Positions 54,535 to 64,000 of a DNA stretch of 64,000 bases are shown here, one piece after another. Numbering within the stretch: the first letter of the stretch is position 1; every line of letters starts with the position of its first letter. Under the pieces are notes generated by a model. The model was not told the DNA's origin, did no database searches, and was given only the letters and a program-made list of their open reading frames with translations. Source of the DNA: VRUE01 sp963807425 (GTDB taxonomy: Bacteria > Actinomycetota > Thermoleophilia > Solirubrobacterales > 70-9). The DNA lies in the NCBI GenBank assembly GCA_963807425.1, contig CAWEBZ010000006.1, forward strand, positions 280,791 to 344,790, read 5' to 3'. Position numbers and translations under genes: made by a program.

Positions 54535-55368
54535 TCATCGGCCCGTGAACTCGGCCTTTCCGCCGCCGCCGAAGAAGGCCTCGACCCCAATCCGCAGGTC
54601 CTCGGTCGCCATGCTGTCGGCGATTCCGTGGCGCTCCAGCTGCAGGTGCTCGGTGAGGCTGTTCTCGATGCTCTGGCCGCAGAGGATCTTTGCCATCCGC
54701 ACGTAGTGGGGAGCCTTGGCGGCCAGCTTCTCGGCCTTTGCCCGAGCCCTCTCCATCAGCTCGTCTGGCGCGACCACCTCGGAGACGAGGCCCTCGGCCA
54801 GGGCGCTCTCGGCCTTCATGTCGGGATCGTTGAGGAGGATTTCCAGCGCCCGGCTGGGTCCGACGACCCGCGGCAGGAAGTAGGTCATGCCGCCGTCCGG
54901 GGAGGCGCCGATGCGGCCGTAGGCGCAGGCGAAGAAGGCTGCCTCGGAGGCGATCCGGATGTCGCAGGCAAGTGCCAGCGAGAAGCCCGCCCCGGCGGCG
55001 GGGCCGTTGACCGCGGCGATCACCGGGTAAGGGATCCGTCGCAGGTCGACGATCGCCGCATGCAGAGCCTCGGCGCCGCGGCGCACTTCGGACGGGAGGT
55101 CGATCTCCTCCGTCTCGACCCCTTTCTGGAACCAGGTGACGTCGCCCCCGGCGCAGAACGCCTTGCCCGCTCCGGTGACGATCAATGCCCGCAGCGGCGC
55201 CCGGTCCGCGAGCCAGGCGAAGGCCACGGTCATCTCGCCAATCATCTCCGGGCTCATCGCGTTGAAGGCGTCGGGCCGGTCGAGGGTGAGGGTGCCGATC
55301 TCGCCGTCGATCTCGATGCTCAGTGTGTTCAGCTCAGGCGGACTGTCGCTCAGGGTCTCGGTGGTCAT
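54535..55368 (-). CDS. Enoyl-CoA hydratase/isomerase family protein
   Basis: 277 residues from ATG 55368; the frame is open upstream but without coding character. Crotonase motifs are present: TLDRPDAFNAMSPEMIGEM, VTGAGKAFCAGGDVTWF (oxyanion hole), VNGPAAGAGFSLALACDIRIASE and GRIGASPDGGMTYFLPRVVG. It lacks one of the two Glu pairs of strict hydratases (SPDGGMTYFLP in place of PGxGG), so isomerase or another crotonase activity is possible. Divergent from uvrC. Confidence 0.9.
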   Translation of the reverse strand: MTTETLSDSPPELNTLSIEIDGEIGTLTLDRPDAFNAMSPEMIGEMTVAFAWLADRAPLRALIVTGAGKAFCAGGDVTWFQKGVETEEIDLPSEVRRGAEALHAAIVDLRRIPYPVIAAVNGPAAGAGFSLALACDIRIASEAAFFACAYGRIGASPDGGMTYFLPRVVGPSRALEILLNDPDMKAESALAEGLVSEVVAPDELMERARAKAEKLAAKAPHYVRMAKILCGQSIENSLTEHLQLERHGIADSMATEDLRIGVEAFFGGGGKAEFTGR

Positions 55369-55426
55369 CTCGCTCTCCGTGTGACGTGAAGTTTGGCCGG
55401 GTGGCCAGGAGCCTACCCTTTGGTCT

Positions 55427-57319
55427 GTGCCAGACCGGGGTGACAACGACGCGCTCTCCCGCGAGGAGCGAATCGCACAGCAGCGACGCGAGCTGCCCGA
55501 TTCCCCCGGCGTCTACCTCTTCCACGGCGAGGACGGCGAGATCCTCTACGTCGGCAAGGCCCGCTCGATCCGCAAGCGCATCGCCTCGCACTTCTCCGGC
55601 GGCGAGCCCCGCCTCACCTCGCGGGTCGAGCGGATCGAGTGCCTCGTCACCTCGACCGAGGCCGAGGCGCTGCTTGCTGAGCAGAGCTTCATCAAGCGCC
55701 ACCGGCCGCGCTTCAACATCCGCCTGCGCGACGACAAGTCCTACCCCTACGTCTGCGTCAGCCTCGACGAGGATTACCCCCGGGTCTACTTCACCCGCGA
55801 GAAACACCGCGCCGGGCGTGCCTACTTCGGGCCCTTCTCCAGCGCCAAGCGGGTGCGCGAGACACTCGACCTGCTCGGCAAGCTGTTCCAGTTCCGTACC
55901 TGCGAGGGGGCTGAGCCTGGCCGTCGCTCCGGCAGCCCCTGCCTCGACTACTACATCAAGCGCTGTGGGGCGCCCTGCGTCGGCTACGTCAGCCGCGAGG
56001 AGTACCGCCGCAACATCGACGCGATCGTCGACTTCCTCTCCGGCCGCTACCGCCAGGTCGAGGCCGACGAGCTGGCCAAAATGGGGGAGGCGGCAGCCGC
56101 ACGGGAGTTCGAGCGTGCCGCCCTGCACCGCGACCGCCTCAAGGCGATCCAGTCCCTGTTCGAGCGCCAGCGCGTCGCCGGTGGCTCGGTCGGCACCGCC
56201 GACCTGATCGGCGTCGCCGCTGAGGGGGCCGACGCCAACGCGCAGGTCTTCCAGGTGCGCGACGGCATCCTCGCCGAGCGGCAGAGCTTCTACCTCGACA
56301 ACCAGGCCGAGCGTGAGCTGGCCGAGGTCGCCGAGGAGTTCATCGGCCAGTACTACTCGGCCTCTCCGGCGATGCCGCGCACGATCATCGTCGGCCCCTA
56401 TCTGCGTGAGCGCGTCGCGCTGCTCGCGACCGCGTTGAGTGAGCAGCGCGGCAGCGCGGTCGAGGTGCGGGTCGCCGAACGCGGCGACAAGCGTCGGTTG
56501 CGCGAGCTCGCCGAGCGCAACGCCCGCCTCGCCCTCGACCAGGACCGGCTGCGCCGCGAGCACCGCCGCCAGCGCCGGGTCGAGTCGCTCGCCGACCTGC
56601 GCGAGGCGCTGGGCATGCAGGAGCTGCCGGTGCGGATCGAGGGCTTCGACATCTCCAACCTCGGTGGCGACCACACCGTCGCCTCGATGGTCGTCTTCGA
56701 GGGCGGGGCGACGAAGAAGGCTGACTACCGGCGCTTCAGGGTGCGGGGTGAGAACGGTCGTCCACGCAACGGCCCGGACGACTTCGCCGCGATGGAGGAG
56801 GTCCTCGGCCGGCGGATGAACCGCTACCTCGAGCAGGTCGACCTCTCCCCGCACGACGGCAAACGCGACGAAAGCTTCGCCTCCCTGCCCTCGCTGATCG
56901 TGATCGACGGCGGCAAGGGGCAGCTCGGGGCGGGGATGCGGGCGTTGCGTCCCTTCACCGAACGCGGTGTCACCGTGGTCGGCCTCGCCAAGCGACTCGA
57001 GGAGGTCTACGTGCCGGGACGCTCGGCGCCGATCGACCTGCCCGCGAGCTCGGAGGCCTCGAAGTTGCTGCAGCGGGTCCGCGACGAGGCGCACCGCTTC
57101 GCGATCGACCACCATCGGGGCCGCCGTGACCGCGCGATGACCGGCTCCGTGCTCGACGAGCTGAAGGGCGTCGGGCCGGTCCGCAAGCGGGCGCTGCTCC
57201 AGCACTTCGGCTCCCCGGAGCGGTTTCTGGCCGCGAGCCGCGAGGAGCTGGAGGCAGTGCCCGGCGTGCCTGGCAAAGTAGCCCGTGAGATCCACGAGCA
57301 GCTCAACAGGACGGGTTGA
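55427..57319 (+). CDS. uvrC: Excinuclease ABC subunit C
   Basis: 630 residues from GTG 55427. The GIY-YIG nuclease domain (PGVYLFHGEDGEILYVGKARSIRKRIASHF, about 27-60), the UVR motif region (EAAAAREFERAALHRDRLKAI, about 220), the RNase H-like 5'-incision domain (GFDISNLGGDHTVASMVVFEGG and LIVIDGGKGQLGAGM) and the C-terminal double HhH (LKGVGPVRKRALLQHFGSPERFLAA) are all intact. It makes both cuts in nucleotide excision repair. It overlaps rapZ as TTGA. Confidence 0.97.
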   Translation: MPDRGDNDALSREERIAQQRRELPDSPGVYLFHGEDGEILYVGKARSIRKRIASHFSGGEPRLTSRVERIECLVTSTEAEALLAEQSFIKRHRPRFNIRLRDDKSYPYVCVSLDEDYPRVYFTREKHRAGRAYFGPFSSAKRVRETLDLLGKLFQFRTCEGAEPGRRSGSPCLDYYIKRCGAPCVGYVSREEYRRNIDAIVDFLSGRYRQVEADELAKMGEAAAAREFERAALHRDRLKAIQSLFERQRVAGGSVGTADLIGVAAEGADANAQVFQVRDGILAERQSFYLDNQAERELAEVAEEFIGQYYSASPAMPRTIIVGPYLRERVALLATALSEQRGSAVEVRVAERGDKRRLRELAERNARLALDQDRLRREHRRQRRVESLADLREALGMQELPVRIEGFDISNLGGDHTVASMVVFEGGATKKADYRRFRVRGENGRPRNGPDDFAAMEEVLGRRMNRYLEQVDLSPHDGKRDESFASLPSLIVIDGGKGQLGAGMRALRPFTERGVTVVGLAKRLEEVYVPGRSAPIDLPASSEASKLLQRVRDEAHRFAIDHHRGRRDRAMTGSVLDELKGVGPVRKRALLQHFGSPERFLAASREELEAVPGVPGKVAREIHEQLNRTG

Positions 57320-58245
57320 CGGCGATGGCAGAGGAAGCAGTGGCAGATACTCAGCACCAGGATGGTGAGGCGCCCGACCGCGAGGTGACCCTGGTCGTGA
57401 TCACCGGTCACTCCGGCGCCGGCAAGTCGGAGGCGATCGCCGCCTTCGAGGACGGCGGCTACTTCTGCGTCGACAACCTGCCGCCACGGATGATCGGCAG
57501 CCTCGGCGAGCTCTTCCGCCACGAGGGCAGCGGCGTCGAGCGCGCCGCGGTCGTCTCCGACGTGCGCGGTGGCGACTACTTCGACGATCTGGTCCAGGTC
57601 CTGGACGACCTCGACACCGACGGGCTGAAACCGAAGCTGCTCTTCCTCGAGGCCGACGAGGAGACGCTGGTAGACCGCTACAAGGAGACGCGCCGGCGCC
57701 ACCCGATGGCACCGGAAGGGCGGATCGTCGACGGGATCCGGGCCGAGCGCGAGCTGCTGGCGCCGCTGCGCGAGCGCGCCGACGTGGTGATGGACACCAG
57801 CGACCTGACCGGCGGCATGCTGCGCCGCCGTATCGCCGAGGAAATGCTCGGGCAGGACGAAAGCGGCAGGCTGGCGCTCACCCTGCTCACCTTCGGCTTC
57901 AAGAACGGGCCGCCGCGCGATGCCGACCTCACCCTCGATGTCCGCTTCCTGCCCAATCCCCACTACGTCGACACGCTGCGCCCGTTGACCGGACTCGACC
58001 TCGAGGTCCGCGAGTACGTCGAGTCCGGGACCCAGGCCGGTGAGTTCTACGGCCGCCTGCTGCCTTTGCTGGAGTTCCTCGTCCCCGCCTACGTGGCCGA
58101 GGGCAAGAGCCACCTGACGATTGCCGTCGGCTGCACCGGCGGCCGCCACCGCTCGATCACCGTCGCCGACCGTATTCGCCGTGACCTCGAGAGCCGCGAC
58201 GACGTCGTCATTCGGGTCAAGCACCGCGACGCCGAACTCGACTGA
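57316..58245 (+). CDS. rapZ: RapZ/YvcJ-family nucleotide-binding protein
   Basis: 309 residues from TTG 57316 (ATG 57325 is also possible). Walker A VVITGHSGAGKSEAI, YFCVDNLPPRMI, VSDVRGGDYF, FLEADEETLVDRYKETRRRHPM and the C-terminal GCTGGRHRSITVADRI motif are all typical. In Gram-positives this protein binds ATP/GTP and usually sits in uvrC-rapZ-yvcK-whiA. Here yvcK and whiA do not follow; an ABC exporter does. Confidence 0.94.
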   Translation: MTAMAEEAVADTQHQDGEAPDREVTLVVITGHSGAGKSEAIAAFEDGGYFCVDNLPPRMIGSLGELFRHEGSGVERAAVVSDVRGGDYFDDLVQVLDDLDTDGLKPKLLFLEADEETLVDRYKETRRRHPMAPEGRIVDGIRAERELLAPLRERADVVMDTSDLTGGMLRRRIAEEMLGQDESGRLALTLLTFGFKNGPPRDADLTLDVRFLPNPHYVDTLRPLTGLDLEVREYVESGTQAGEFYGRLLPLLEFLVPAYVAEGKSHLTIAVGCTGGRHRSITVADRIRRDLESRDDVVIRVKHRDAELD

Positions 58246-58282
58246 CGGACTCAGGCGTCGTCTCCATAGAATCGGGTCGGCT

Positions 58283-59176
58283 TTGCCCGATCCCGTCATT
58301 TCCATCCGCGGCCTGCGCAAGAGCTATGGCGAGTTCGAGGCCGTGCGCGGGGTCGACCTCGACGTGCAGAGGGGGGAGGTCTTCGCCTTCCTCGGGCCCA
58401 ACGGCGCCGGCAAGACGACCACGGTGGAGATCCTCGAGGGCTACCGCAAGCCCAGCGGCGGCGAGGTCACCGTGCTCGGCGAGGATCCGCAGAGCGCCGG
58501 TCGCGCCTGGCGCGAGCGGATCGGGATCGTGCTGCAGAGCTGCCGTCTCGATCCCTACCTGACCGTGCGCGAGTCACTCGGCCTCTTCGCCGGCTACTAC
58601 GCCGCGCCACGGCCGGTCGACGAGGTGATCGAGCTGATCGGGCTCGGGGACAAGGCGGATGCGCGCGCCAGCGGCCTATCCGGCGGGCAACAGCGCCGCC
58701 TCGACGTCGGCATGGCGCTGATCGGCGACCCAGAGCTGCTCTTCCTCGACGAGCCGACCACCGGCTTCGACCCCTCGGCGCGGCGCCAGGCCTGGGACGT
58801 GATCGCCGGCCTGCGTGATCTCGGCAAGACGGTCTTCCTCACCACCCACTACATGGACGAGGCGCAGCGCCTCGCCGATCGGGTGACGATCATCGCCGGC
58901 GGCGAGATCGTCGCTGCCGGCACCCCGGAGGACCTCGGCGATCGTGAGAATCAGCCGGCGACGATCAGCTTCCGGCTGCCGGCGGGAGTCGCCGCCGGTG
59001 ATGTGCCGGGAGGGGGGGCGCCCGGGGGGGACGGCGAGATCGTGCTCGGCACGACGAGCCCGGTCGGGCTCTTGAACGAGCTGACCGGCTGGGCCCTGGA
59101 GCGTGGCATCGAGCTCGAGGGCCTCGAGGTGACCCGGCCGACGCTGGAGGACATCTACCTGGAGCTGACCGAGTGA
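58283..59176 (+). CDS. ABC-2 type transporter ATP-binding protein
   Basis: 297 residues from TTG 58283; the frame is open back to 58121 only as a shadow of rapZ. GPNGAGKTTTVEILEGYRKPSGG, the Q-loop VLQSCRLDPYLTVRESLGLFAGYY, LSGGQQRRLDVGMALIG and FLDEPTTGFDPSARR are drug/lipid-exporter type (DrrA/CcmA-like). A Gly-rich insertion precedes the C-terminal domain. Coupled to the permease through GTGA. Confidence 0.93.
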   Translation: MPDPVISIRGLRKSYGEFEAVRGVDLDVQRGEVFAFLGPNGAGKTTTVEILEGYRKPSGGEVTVLGEDPQSAGRAWRERIGIVLQSCRLDPYLTVRESLGLFAGYYAAPRPVDEVIELIGLGDKADARASGLSGGQQRRLDVGMALIGDPELLFLDEPTTGFDPSARRQAWDVIAGLRDLGKTVFLTTHYMDEAQRLADRVTIIAGGEIVAAGTPEDLGDRENQPATISFRLPAGVAAGDVPGGGAPGGDGEIVLGTTSPVGLLNELTGWALERGIELEGLEVTRPTLEDIYLELTE

Positions 59177-59946
59177 CCGGCCTCGGTCTCGTCGCGCATC
59201 AGTTCCGCTACGACCAGAAGGCCTTCTGGCGCAACCCGGCCGCGGTCTTCTTCACGGTCGGGTTCCCGGTCATCCTGCTGCTGATCTTCGCCACTGTGTT
59301 CGGCGGCCAGACGATCGACGTCCGTGGCGGGATCGAGACCACCTCCTATTACGTGCCGGCGATCATCACCCTCTCGGTGATCTCGGCGACGATGCAGAAC
59401 CTGGCGATGACGCTCGTCATCGCCCGCGAGGACGGGCGGCTGAAGCGCGGTCGCGGCACGCCGATGCCCGCCTGGGTCTTCATCGCCGGCCGGATCGGCA
59501 ACTCGATCGTCGTCGCGCTGATGATGCTGGTGCTGATCGCTGTGCTCGGCCGCCTGCTCTACGGCGTCGCGATCCCCTGGGGGCAGCTGCCGGAGCTCGT
59601 CGTCGTCCTCGTCGTCGGCGCCGCGGCTTTCTGCTGCCTTGGCATCGCGCTGACGGCCGCGATTCCCTCCCAGGACGCGGCCGCGCCGATCGTCAACGCG
59701 CTGCTGCTGCCGCTCTACTTCCTCTCCGGCATCTTCATTCCCGACGATGAGCTTCCCGACGGGGTGATCAACTTCGCCAACCACTTTCCCGTGCGCGATT
59801 TCTTCCAGGCCTTCTTCGACGCCTACATCCCTGCCGGGGGCGGCAGCGGCCTCAACTGGGGCGATCTCGCCGTGGTCGCGATCTGGGGTGTGGCCGGCCT
59901 CCTCCTCGCGATCCGCTTCTTCCGCTGGACCCCACGCGGCGGCTGA
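59173..59946 (+). CDS. ABC-2 type transporter permease
   Basis: 257 residues from GTG 59173, six membrane helices. The ABC-2 family pattern is visible: FRYDQKAFWRNPAAVFFTVGFPVILLLIFATVFG, KRGRGTPMPAWVFIAGRIG and LPLYFLSGIFIPDDELPDGVINFANHFPVRDF. With the preceding ATPase it forms an exporter of unknown substrate. Confidence 0.92.
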   Translation: MTGLGLVAHQFRYDQKAFWRNPAAVFFTVGFPVILLLIFATVFGGQTIDVRGGIETTSYYVPAIITLSVISATMQNLAMTLVIAREDGRLKRGRGTPMPAWVFIAGRIGNSIVVALMMLVLIAVLGRLLYGVAIPWGQLPELVVVLVVGAAAFCCLGIALTAAIPSQDAAAPIVNALLLPLYFLSGIFIPDDELPDGVINFANHFPVRDFFQAFFDAYIPAGGGSGLNWGDLAVVAIWGVAGLLLAIRFFRWTPRGG

Positions 59947-59976
59947 TCCGCCCGCCCGTATAGCCTCCCGCTTCTG

Positions 59977-60339
59977 ATGCTTCACCACGTTCTTCTGGAG
60001 GTCTCGGACCTCGAGCGAAGCGCCTCCTTCTACGACGCGCTGCTCGCGCCCCTGGGCTGGCGGCGCCATTTCGAGGAGGACAAGACGATCGGTTGGGGCA
60101 TCGCCAAACCCGTCTTCTTCATCGCCGCTCATCACGAGCCGCAGGCGGGTTTCGGACTGGTCAGCTTCTCCGGCCTGGGAATCGTCGCCGTCAAGGCGGC
60201 CTGGGAAGGTGGCATGGGAGCGGGTGGCCTCAGCGTCGCCGAGCCGGGGGAGAGACGCTCTTACGGCTCCGGCTCCTACTCGGGCTTTCTCAAGGACCCG
60301 GACGGGTATGAGATCGAGATCACGATCGGGTCCGACTGA
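59977..60339 (+). CDS. VOC (glyoxalase-fold) family protein
   Basis: 120 residues. The vicinal-oxygen-chelate layout is visible: LHHVLLEVSDLERSASFYDALLAPLGW at the start and SGFLKDPDGYEIEIT at the end, supplying a His near the N-terminus and a C-terminal Glu as candidate metal ligands. Substrate unknown. It lies between the exporter and gap. Confidence 0.87.
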   Translation: MLHHVLLEVSDLERSASFYDALLAPLGWRRHFEEDKTIGWGIAKPVFFIAAHHEPQAGFGLVSFSGLGIVAVKAAWEGGMGAGGLSVAEPGERRSYGSGSYSGFLKDPDGYEIEITIGSD

Positions 60340-60407
60340 CGGCTGGCGAGACTCGCCGGTCCATAACATCGAGATATCTCCACCACGACTCCAGGAGGCT
60401 TGACTCA

Positions 60408-61412
<1,005 letters not shown>

Positions 61413-61431
61413 TCCGCGCCGGGTCGGAGTC

Positions 61432-62619
61432 GTGAGTTTCTCCAAGAAGAGCGTCCGCGACGCCGAGGTGGCGGGCAGGCGGGTACTGGTTCGGGTGGAC
61501 TTCAACGTCCCGCTCGACGGTGGCAAGGTCGCGGACGACACGCGCATCCGCGCCGCCCTTCCGACGATCGAGCTGCTGCGCGAACGGGGAGCGGCGCTGG
61601 TCCTGGTCTCCCACCTCGGCCGTCCCAAGGGCAAGGTCGACCCGGAGCTCTCGATGCGGCCGGTGGGCGAGCGGCTTGCCGAGCTGCTGGGGACGAAGGT
61701 CCACCAGGCTTCGGCCGTCGTCGGCGGCGACGTCGAGACGATGGCCAAGGGCCTTGGTCCCGGCGAAATGTTGCTGCTGGAGAACGTCCGCTTCGAGACC
61801 GGCGAGACCGAGAACGACCCGGCGCTCGCCGGTGCCCTCTCCGAGCTGGCCGATCTCTACGTCAACGATGCTTTCGGCGCCGCTCACCGTGCCCACGCCA
61901 GCACCGCCGGAGTCGCGGATCGGCTTCCGGGCTACGCCGGACTGCTGCTGGAGCGCGAGGTGACGGAACTGACCCGGGTCGTCGAGTCTCCGCGGCGTCC
62001 GCTGGTCGTCGTCCTCGGCGGCGCCAAGGTCACCGACAAGGTCGGGGTGATCGATCGCTTCCTCGAGATCGCCGACGAGATCCTGATCGGCGGTGCGATG
62101 TGCTTCAGCTTCTTCCGTGCCCAGGGGATTGCCACCGGCAACTCGCTGGTCGAGGAGGAGGGTGTGCAGCTGGCAAAGCAGGCGCTGGAGCAGGCGGAGA
62201 GCAGCGACTGCGAGCTGCGGCTGCCGGTCGACCTGGTCCTGGGCGAGCGCTTCGATGCCGACGCCGAGCCACGCGAGAGCGACGGTGTCGAGGTGCCCGG
62301 CGGCTGGATGGGGCTCGACGTAGGCCCGCGCACCGCGCAGGCCTACGCCGAGGCGATCTCCGCCGCGGGCACAGTCTTGTGGAACGGACCGATGGGCGCC
62401 TTCGAGCTGCCTCCCTTTGCCGCCGGCACCCGCGCCGTCGCCGAGGCCGTCGCCGCGGCGCCCGGCACCACCGTGGTCGGCGGCGGCGACTCGGTTGCGG
62501 CGCTGCAGCAGTTCGGGCTTGGTGAGAAGGTGGACTGGCTCTCGACCGGAGGAGGAGCATCGTTGGAGCTACTTGAGGGAAAGAAGCTGCCCGGAGTGGA
62601 GGCGCTGATCGATGCCTGA
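61432..62619 (+). CDS. pgk: Phosphoglycerate kinase
   Basis: 395 residues from GTG 61432. RVLVRVDFNVPLDGGKV, LVSHLGRPKGKVDPELS, the substrate loop NDAFGAAHRAHASTAG and the ATP-domain WNGPMGAFELPPFAAGT, VGGGDSVAAL and STGGGASLELLEG are intact. It overlaps tpiA by 8 bp. Confidence 0.98.
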   Translation: MSFSKKSVRDAEVAGRRVLVRVDFNVPLDGGKVADDTRIRAALPTIELLRERGAALVLVSHLGRPKGKVDPELSMRPVGERLAELLGTKVHQASAVVGGDVETMAKGLGPGEMLLLENVRFETGETENDPALAGALSELADLYVNDAFGAAHRAHASTAGVADRLPGYAGLLLEREVTELTRVVESPRRPLVVVLGGAKVTDKVGVIDRFLEIADEILIGGAMCFSFFRAQGIATGNSLVEEEGVQLAKQALEQAESSDCELRLPVDLVLGERFDADAEPRESDGVEVPGGWMGLDVGPRTAQAYAEAISAAGTVLWNGPMGAFELPPFAAGTRAVAEAVAAAPGTTVVGGGDSVAALQQFGLGEKVDWLSTGGGASLELLEGKKLPGVEALIDA

Positions 62620-63364
62620 TCGAACCCCGTACATCGCGGCCAACTGGAAGATGCACAAGACCGTCGCCGAGGCGGCGGAGTTCGTCGATGCGCTCTTGCC
62701 GCAGATTGCGGCAACGCAGAGCGACGTGGTGATCTGCCCGCCGTTCACCGCTCTGAGCGCGGTGGTCGAGCGCCGATACGGCACCGCGGTCAAGGTTGCC
62801 GCACAGAACATGCACGAGGAGGACTCGGGTGCATTCACCGGCGAAGTATCGGCAGCGATGCTCGTCGAGCTCGACGTCGAGGCAGTCGTCCTCGGTCACT
62901 CCGAGCGCCGCCAGCTCTTCGGCGAGACCGACGAGGCGCTGGCGCGCAAGGTCCCGGCGGCGCTCGCTGCCGGCCTCGAGCCGATCCTCTGCATCGGCGA
63001 GACCGAGGAGGCGCGCGACGGCGGCCAGACCGAGGCGGTGCTGGAGCGCCAGCTGCAGGCCGATCTCGCCGCCCTGGGCGGCGGCAAGCTGAGTCAGGTG
63101 GTGGTCGCCTACGAGCCGATCTGGGCGATCGGCACAGGCCGCACCGCGACCCCCGAGCAGGCGCAGGAGACGATCGCCTTCATTCGCGACGTGCTGCGCG
63201 AGCGCGGCGGCGCAGCCGACGAGGTGCGGATCCTCTACGGCGGCTCGGTCAAGCCGGGCAATGCCGCCGAGCTGATGTCCCAGCCCGACATCGACGGGGC
63301 CTTGGTCGGCGGCGCGAGCCTCGACGCAGGTGATTTCGCAGCAATAGTGAAGGCGGCCGGTTGA
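62612..63364 (+). CDS. tpiA: Triosephosphate isomerase
   Basis: 250 residues from ATG 62612. AANWKMHKT (Asn/Lys), GHSERRQLFGETD (catalytic His), AYEPIWAIGTGRTATPEQAQE (catalytic Glu) and ILYGGSVKPGNAAELM are present. The stop overlaps the gpmI start as TTGA. Confidence 0.98.
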   Translation: MPDRTPYIAANWKMHKTVAEAAEFVDALLPQIAATQSDVVICPPFTALSAVVERRYGTAVKVAAQNMHEEDSGAFTGEVSAAMLVELDVEAVVLGHSERRQLFGETDEALARKVPAALAAGLEPILCIGETEEARDGGQTEAVLERQLQADLAALGGGKLSQVVVAYEPIWAIGTGRTATPEQAQETIAFIRDVLRERGGAADEVRILYGGSVKPGNAAELMSQPDIDGALVGGASLDAGDFAAIVKAAG

Positions 63365-64000
63365 CGGCGACGGTCCCGTCGCTGGCGCTGGTCATCCTCG
63401 ACGGCTGGGGCCTGGCCGAGCCCGGTCCCGGCAACGCGATCTCGCTCGCCGAGACGCCTGTCTTCGACCGGCTCTGGGATGAGTTTCCCCGCACCCAGCT
63501 CTCCGCCCAGGGCGAAGACGTTGGTCTGCCGGAGGGGCAGATGGGCAACTCGGAGGTGGGCCACCTCAACCTCGGCGCGGGAGCGATCGTCAAGCAGGAT
63601 CTGGCGCGGATCGACGACGCGATCGCCGACGGCAGCTTCTTTGAAAACAAGGCGCTGCTCACGGCCTGCGAGCGCGCCCGCCACAGCCCGCGTGGGCGCC
63701 TGCACCTGCTCGGCCTGGTCTCCGACGGCGGCGTCCACTCCGGCTGGGAGCACATCGAGGCGACGATCGAGCTCGCCTCCCACGAGGGAGTCACCGATGT
63801 CGTCTTCCACGCCTTCACCGACGGCCGCGACACGCTGCCGCACGGCGGCCGCGAATACATCGGCCGAGCTGGAGCGCTGGTTGCGCCACGCCGGCCGGGT
63901 GGCGACGGTCAGCGGGCGCTACTACGCGATGGACCGCGACACGCGCTGGGAGCGGATCAAGCTCGCCTACGACGCGATCGTCCACGCCCGCGCTTGGGCC
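63361..64000 (+). CDS. gpmI: 2,3-bisphosphoglycerate-independent phosphoglycerate mutase (partial, one frameshift)
   Basis: TTG 63361 opens ATVPSLALVILDGWGLAEPGPGNAI with the metal-binding Asp in DGWG. GQMGNSEVGHLNLGAG holds the catalytic Ser, and HLLGLVSDGGVHS and HAFTDGRDTLP follow. Near 63862 the frame breaks (one extra base), then AELERWLRHAGRVATVSGRYYAMDRDTRWERIKLAYDA continues to the window edge. It interconverts 3- and 2-phosphoglycerate. About 40% of the expected length is visible. Confidence 0.95.
   Translation, partial: MTATVPSLALVILDGWGLAEPGPGNAISLAETPVFDRLWDEFPRTQLSAQGEDVGLPEGQMGNSEVGHLNLGAGAIVKQDLARIDDAIADGSFFENKALLTACERARHSPRGRLHLLGLVSDGGVHSGWEHIEATIELASHEGVTDVVFHAFTDGRDTLPHGGREYIGRAGALVAPRRPGGDGQRALLRDGPRHALGADQARLRRDRPRPRLG

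Overview
The window is high-GC DNA (roughly two-thirds G+C) with many GTG/TTG starts and start/stop overlaps. The gene content points to a high-GC actinobacterial lineage, most likely Thermoleophilia/Solirubrobacterales. The supports are the glycolytic cluster behind uvrC-rapZ, ftsEX beside an S41 protease and smpB, tandem CHAD proteins, an Rpf-like transglycosylase and families of long secreted beta-rich proteins. The lineage is inferred from gene content, not from a marker-gene tree.

Layout. 1-3.2 kb: end of an Fpg/Nei glycosylase, nadA, transketolase. 3.2-10.2 kb: a coupled operon of three large secreted proteins of unknown function. 10.3-19.5 kb: ftsE, ftsX, an S41 protease, an RNB exoribonuclease, smpB, a membrane-anchored coiled-coil/HhH protein, a flavin disulfide oxidoreductase, tmRNA (ssrA) and a PrxQ-type peroxiredoxin. 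This stretch is full of single-base frameshifts that look like consensus errors. 19.5-30.1 kb: general metabolism and envelope genes (DUF1697, MBL hydrolase, SRPBCC, OsmC, ABC-F, P450, purU, O-methyltransferase, Rpf-like, HD protein, uppP). 30.1-44.5 kb: a large phosphate/polyphosphate island with a PhoB-like regulator, a lone winged-helix protein, pstSCAB-phoU, ppx, two CHAD proteins, a PHP-glycosyltransferase fusion, ppk1, DUF47 and pit. 11-bp direct-repeat Pho boxes lie ahead of four of these transcription units. 44.5-49.6 kb: small membrane proteins, TadE-like pseudopilins, a VapBC-like toxin-antitoxin pair, an SDR enzyme and a TadG-VanY-SLT fusion. 49.6-54.5 kb: a variable patch with a predicted modified-DNA-dependent HNH endonuclease, a MaoC hydratase whose 3' end is duplicated on the far side of a GNAT gene, a GT87 mannosyltransferase-like protein, a small P-loop kinase and a cupredoxin. 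54.5-64 kb: enoyl-CoA hydratase, uvrC, rapZ, an ABC-2 exporter, a VOC protein, then gap-pgk-tpiA-gpmI running off the end.

How it works together. The phosphate island joins Pi sensing and import (Pst, PhoU, Pit) to polyphosphate synthesis and breakdown (PPK1, Ppx) and to CHAD proteins, which are expected to bind polyphosphate. The RNB exonuclease, SmpB and tmRNA form a ribosome-rescue neighbourhood. The strongest candidates for something undescribed are the TadG-VanY-SLT fusion with its shared 34-bp leader motif, the endonuclease/MaoC-repeat patch, the Pho-box-controlled PHP-glycosyltransferase fusion, and several long structured inverted repeats.
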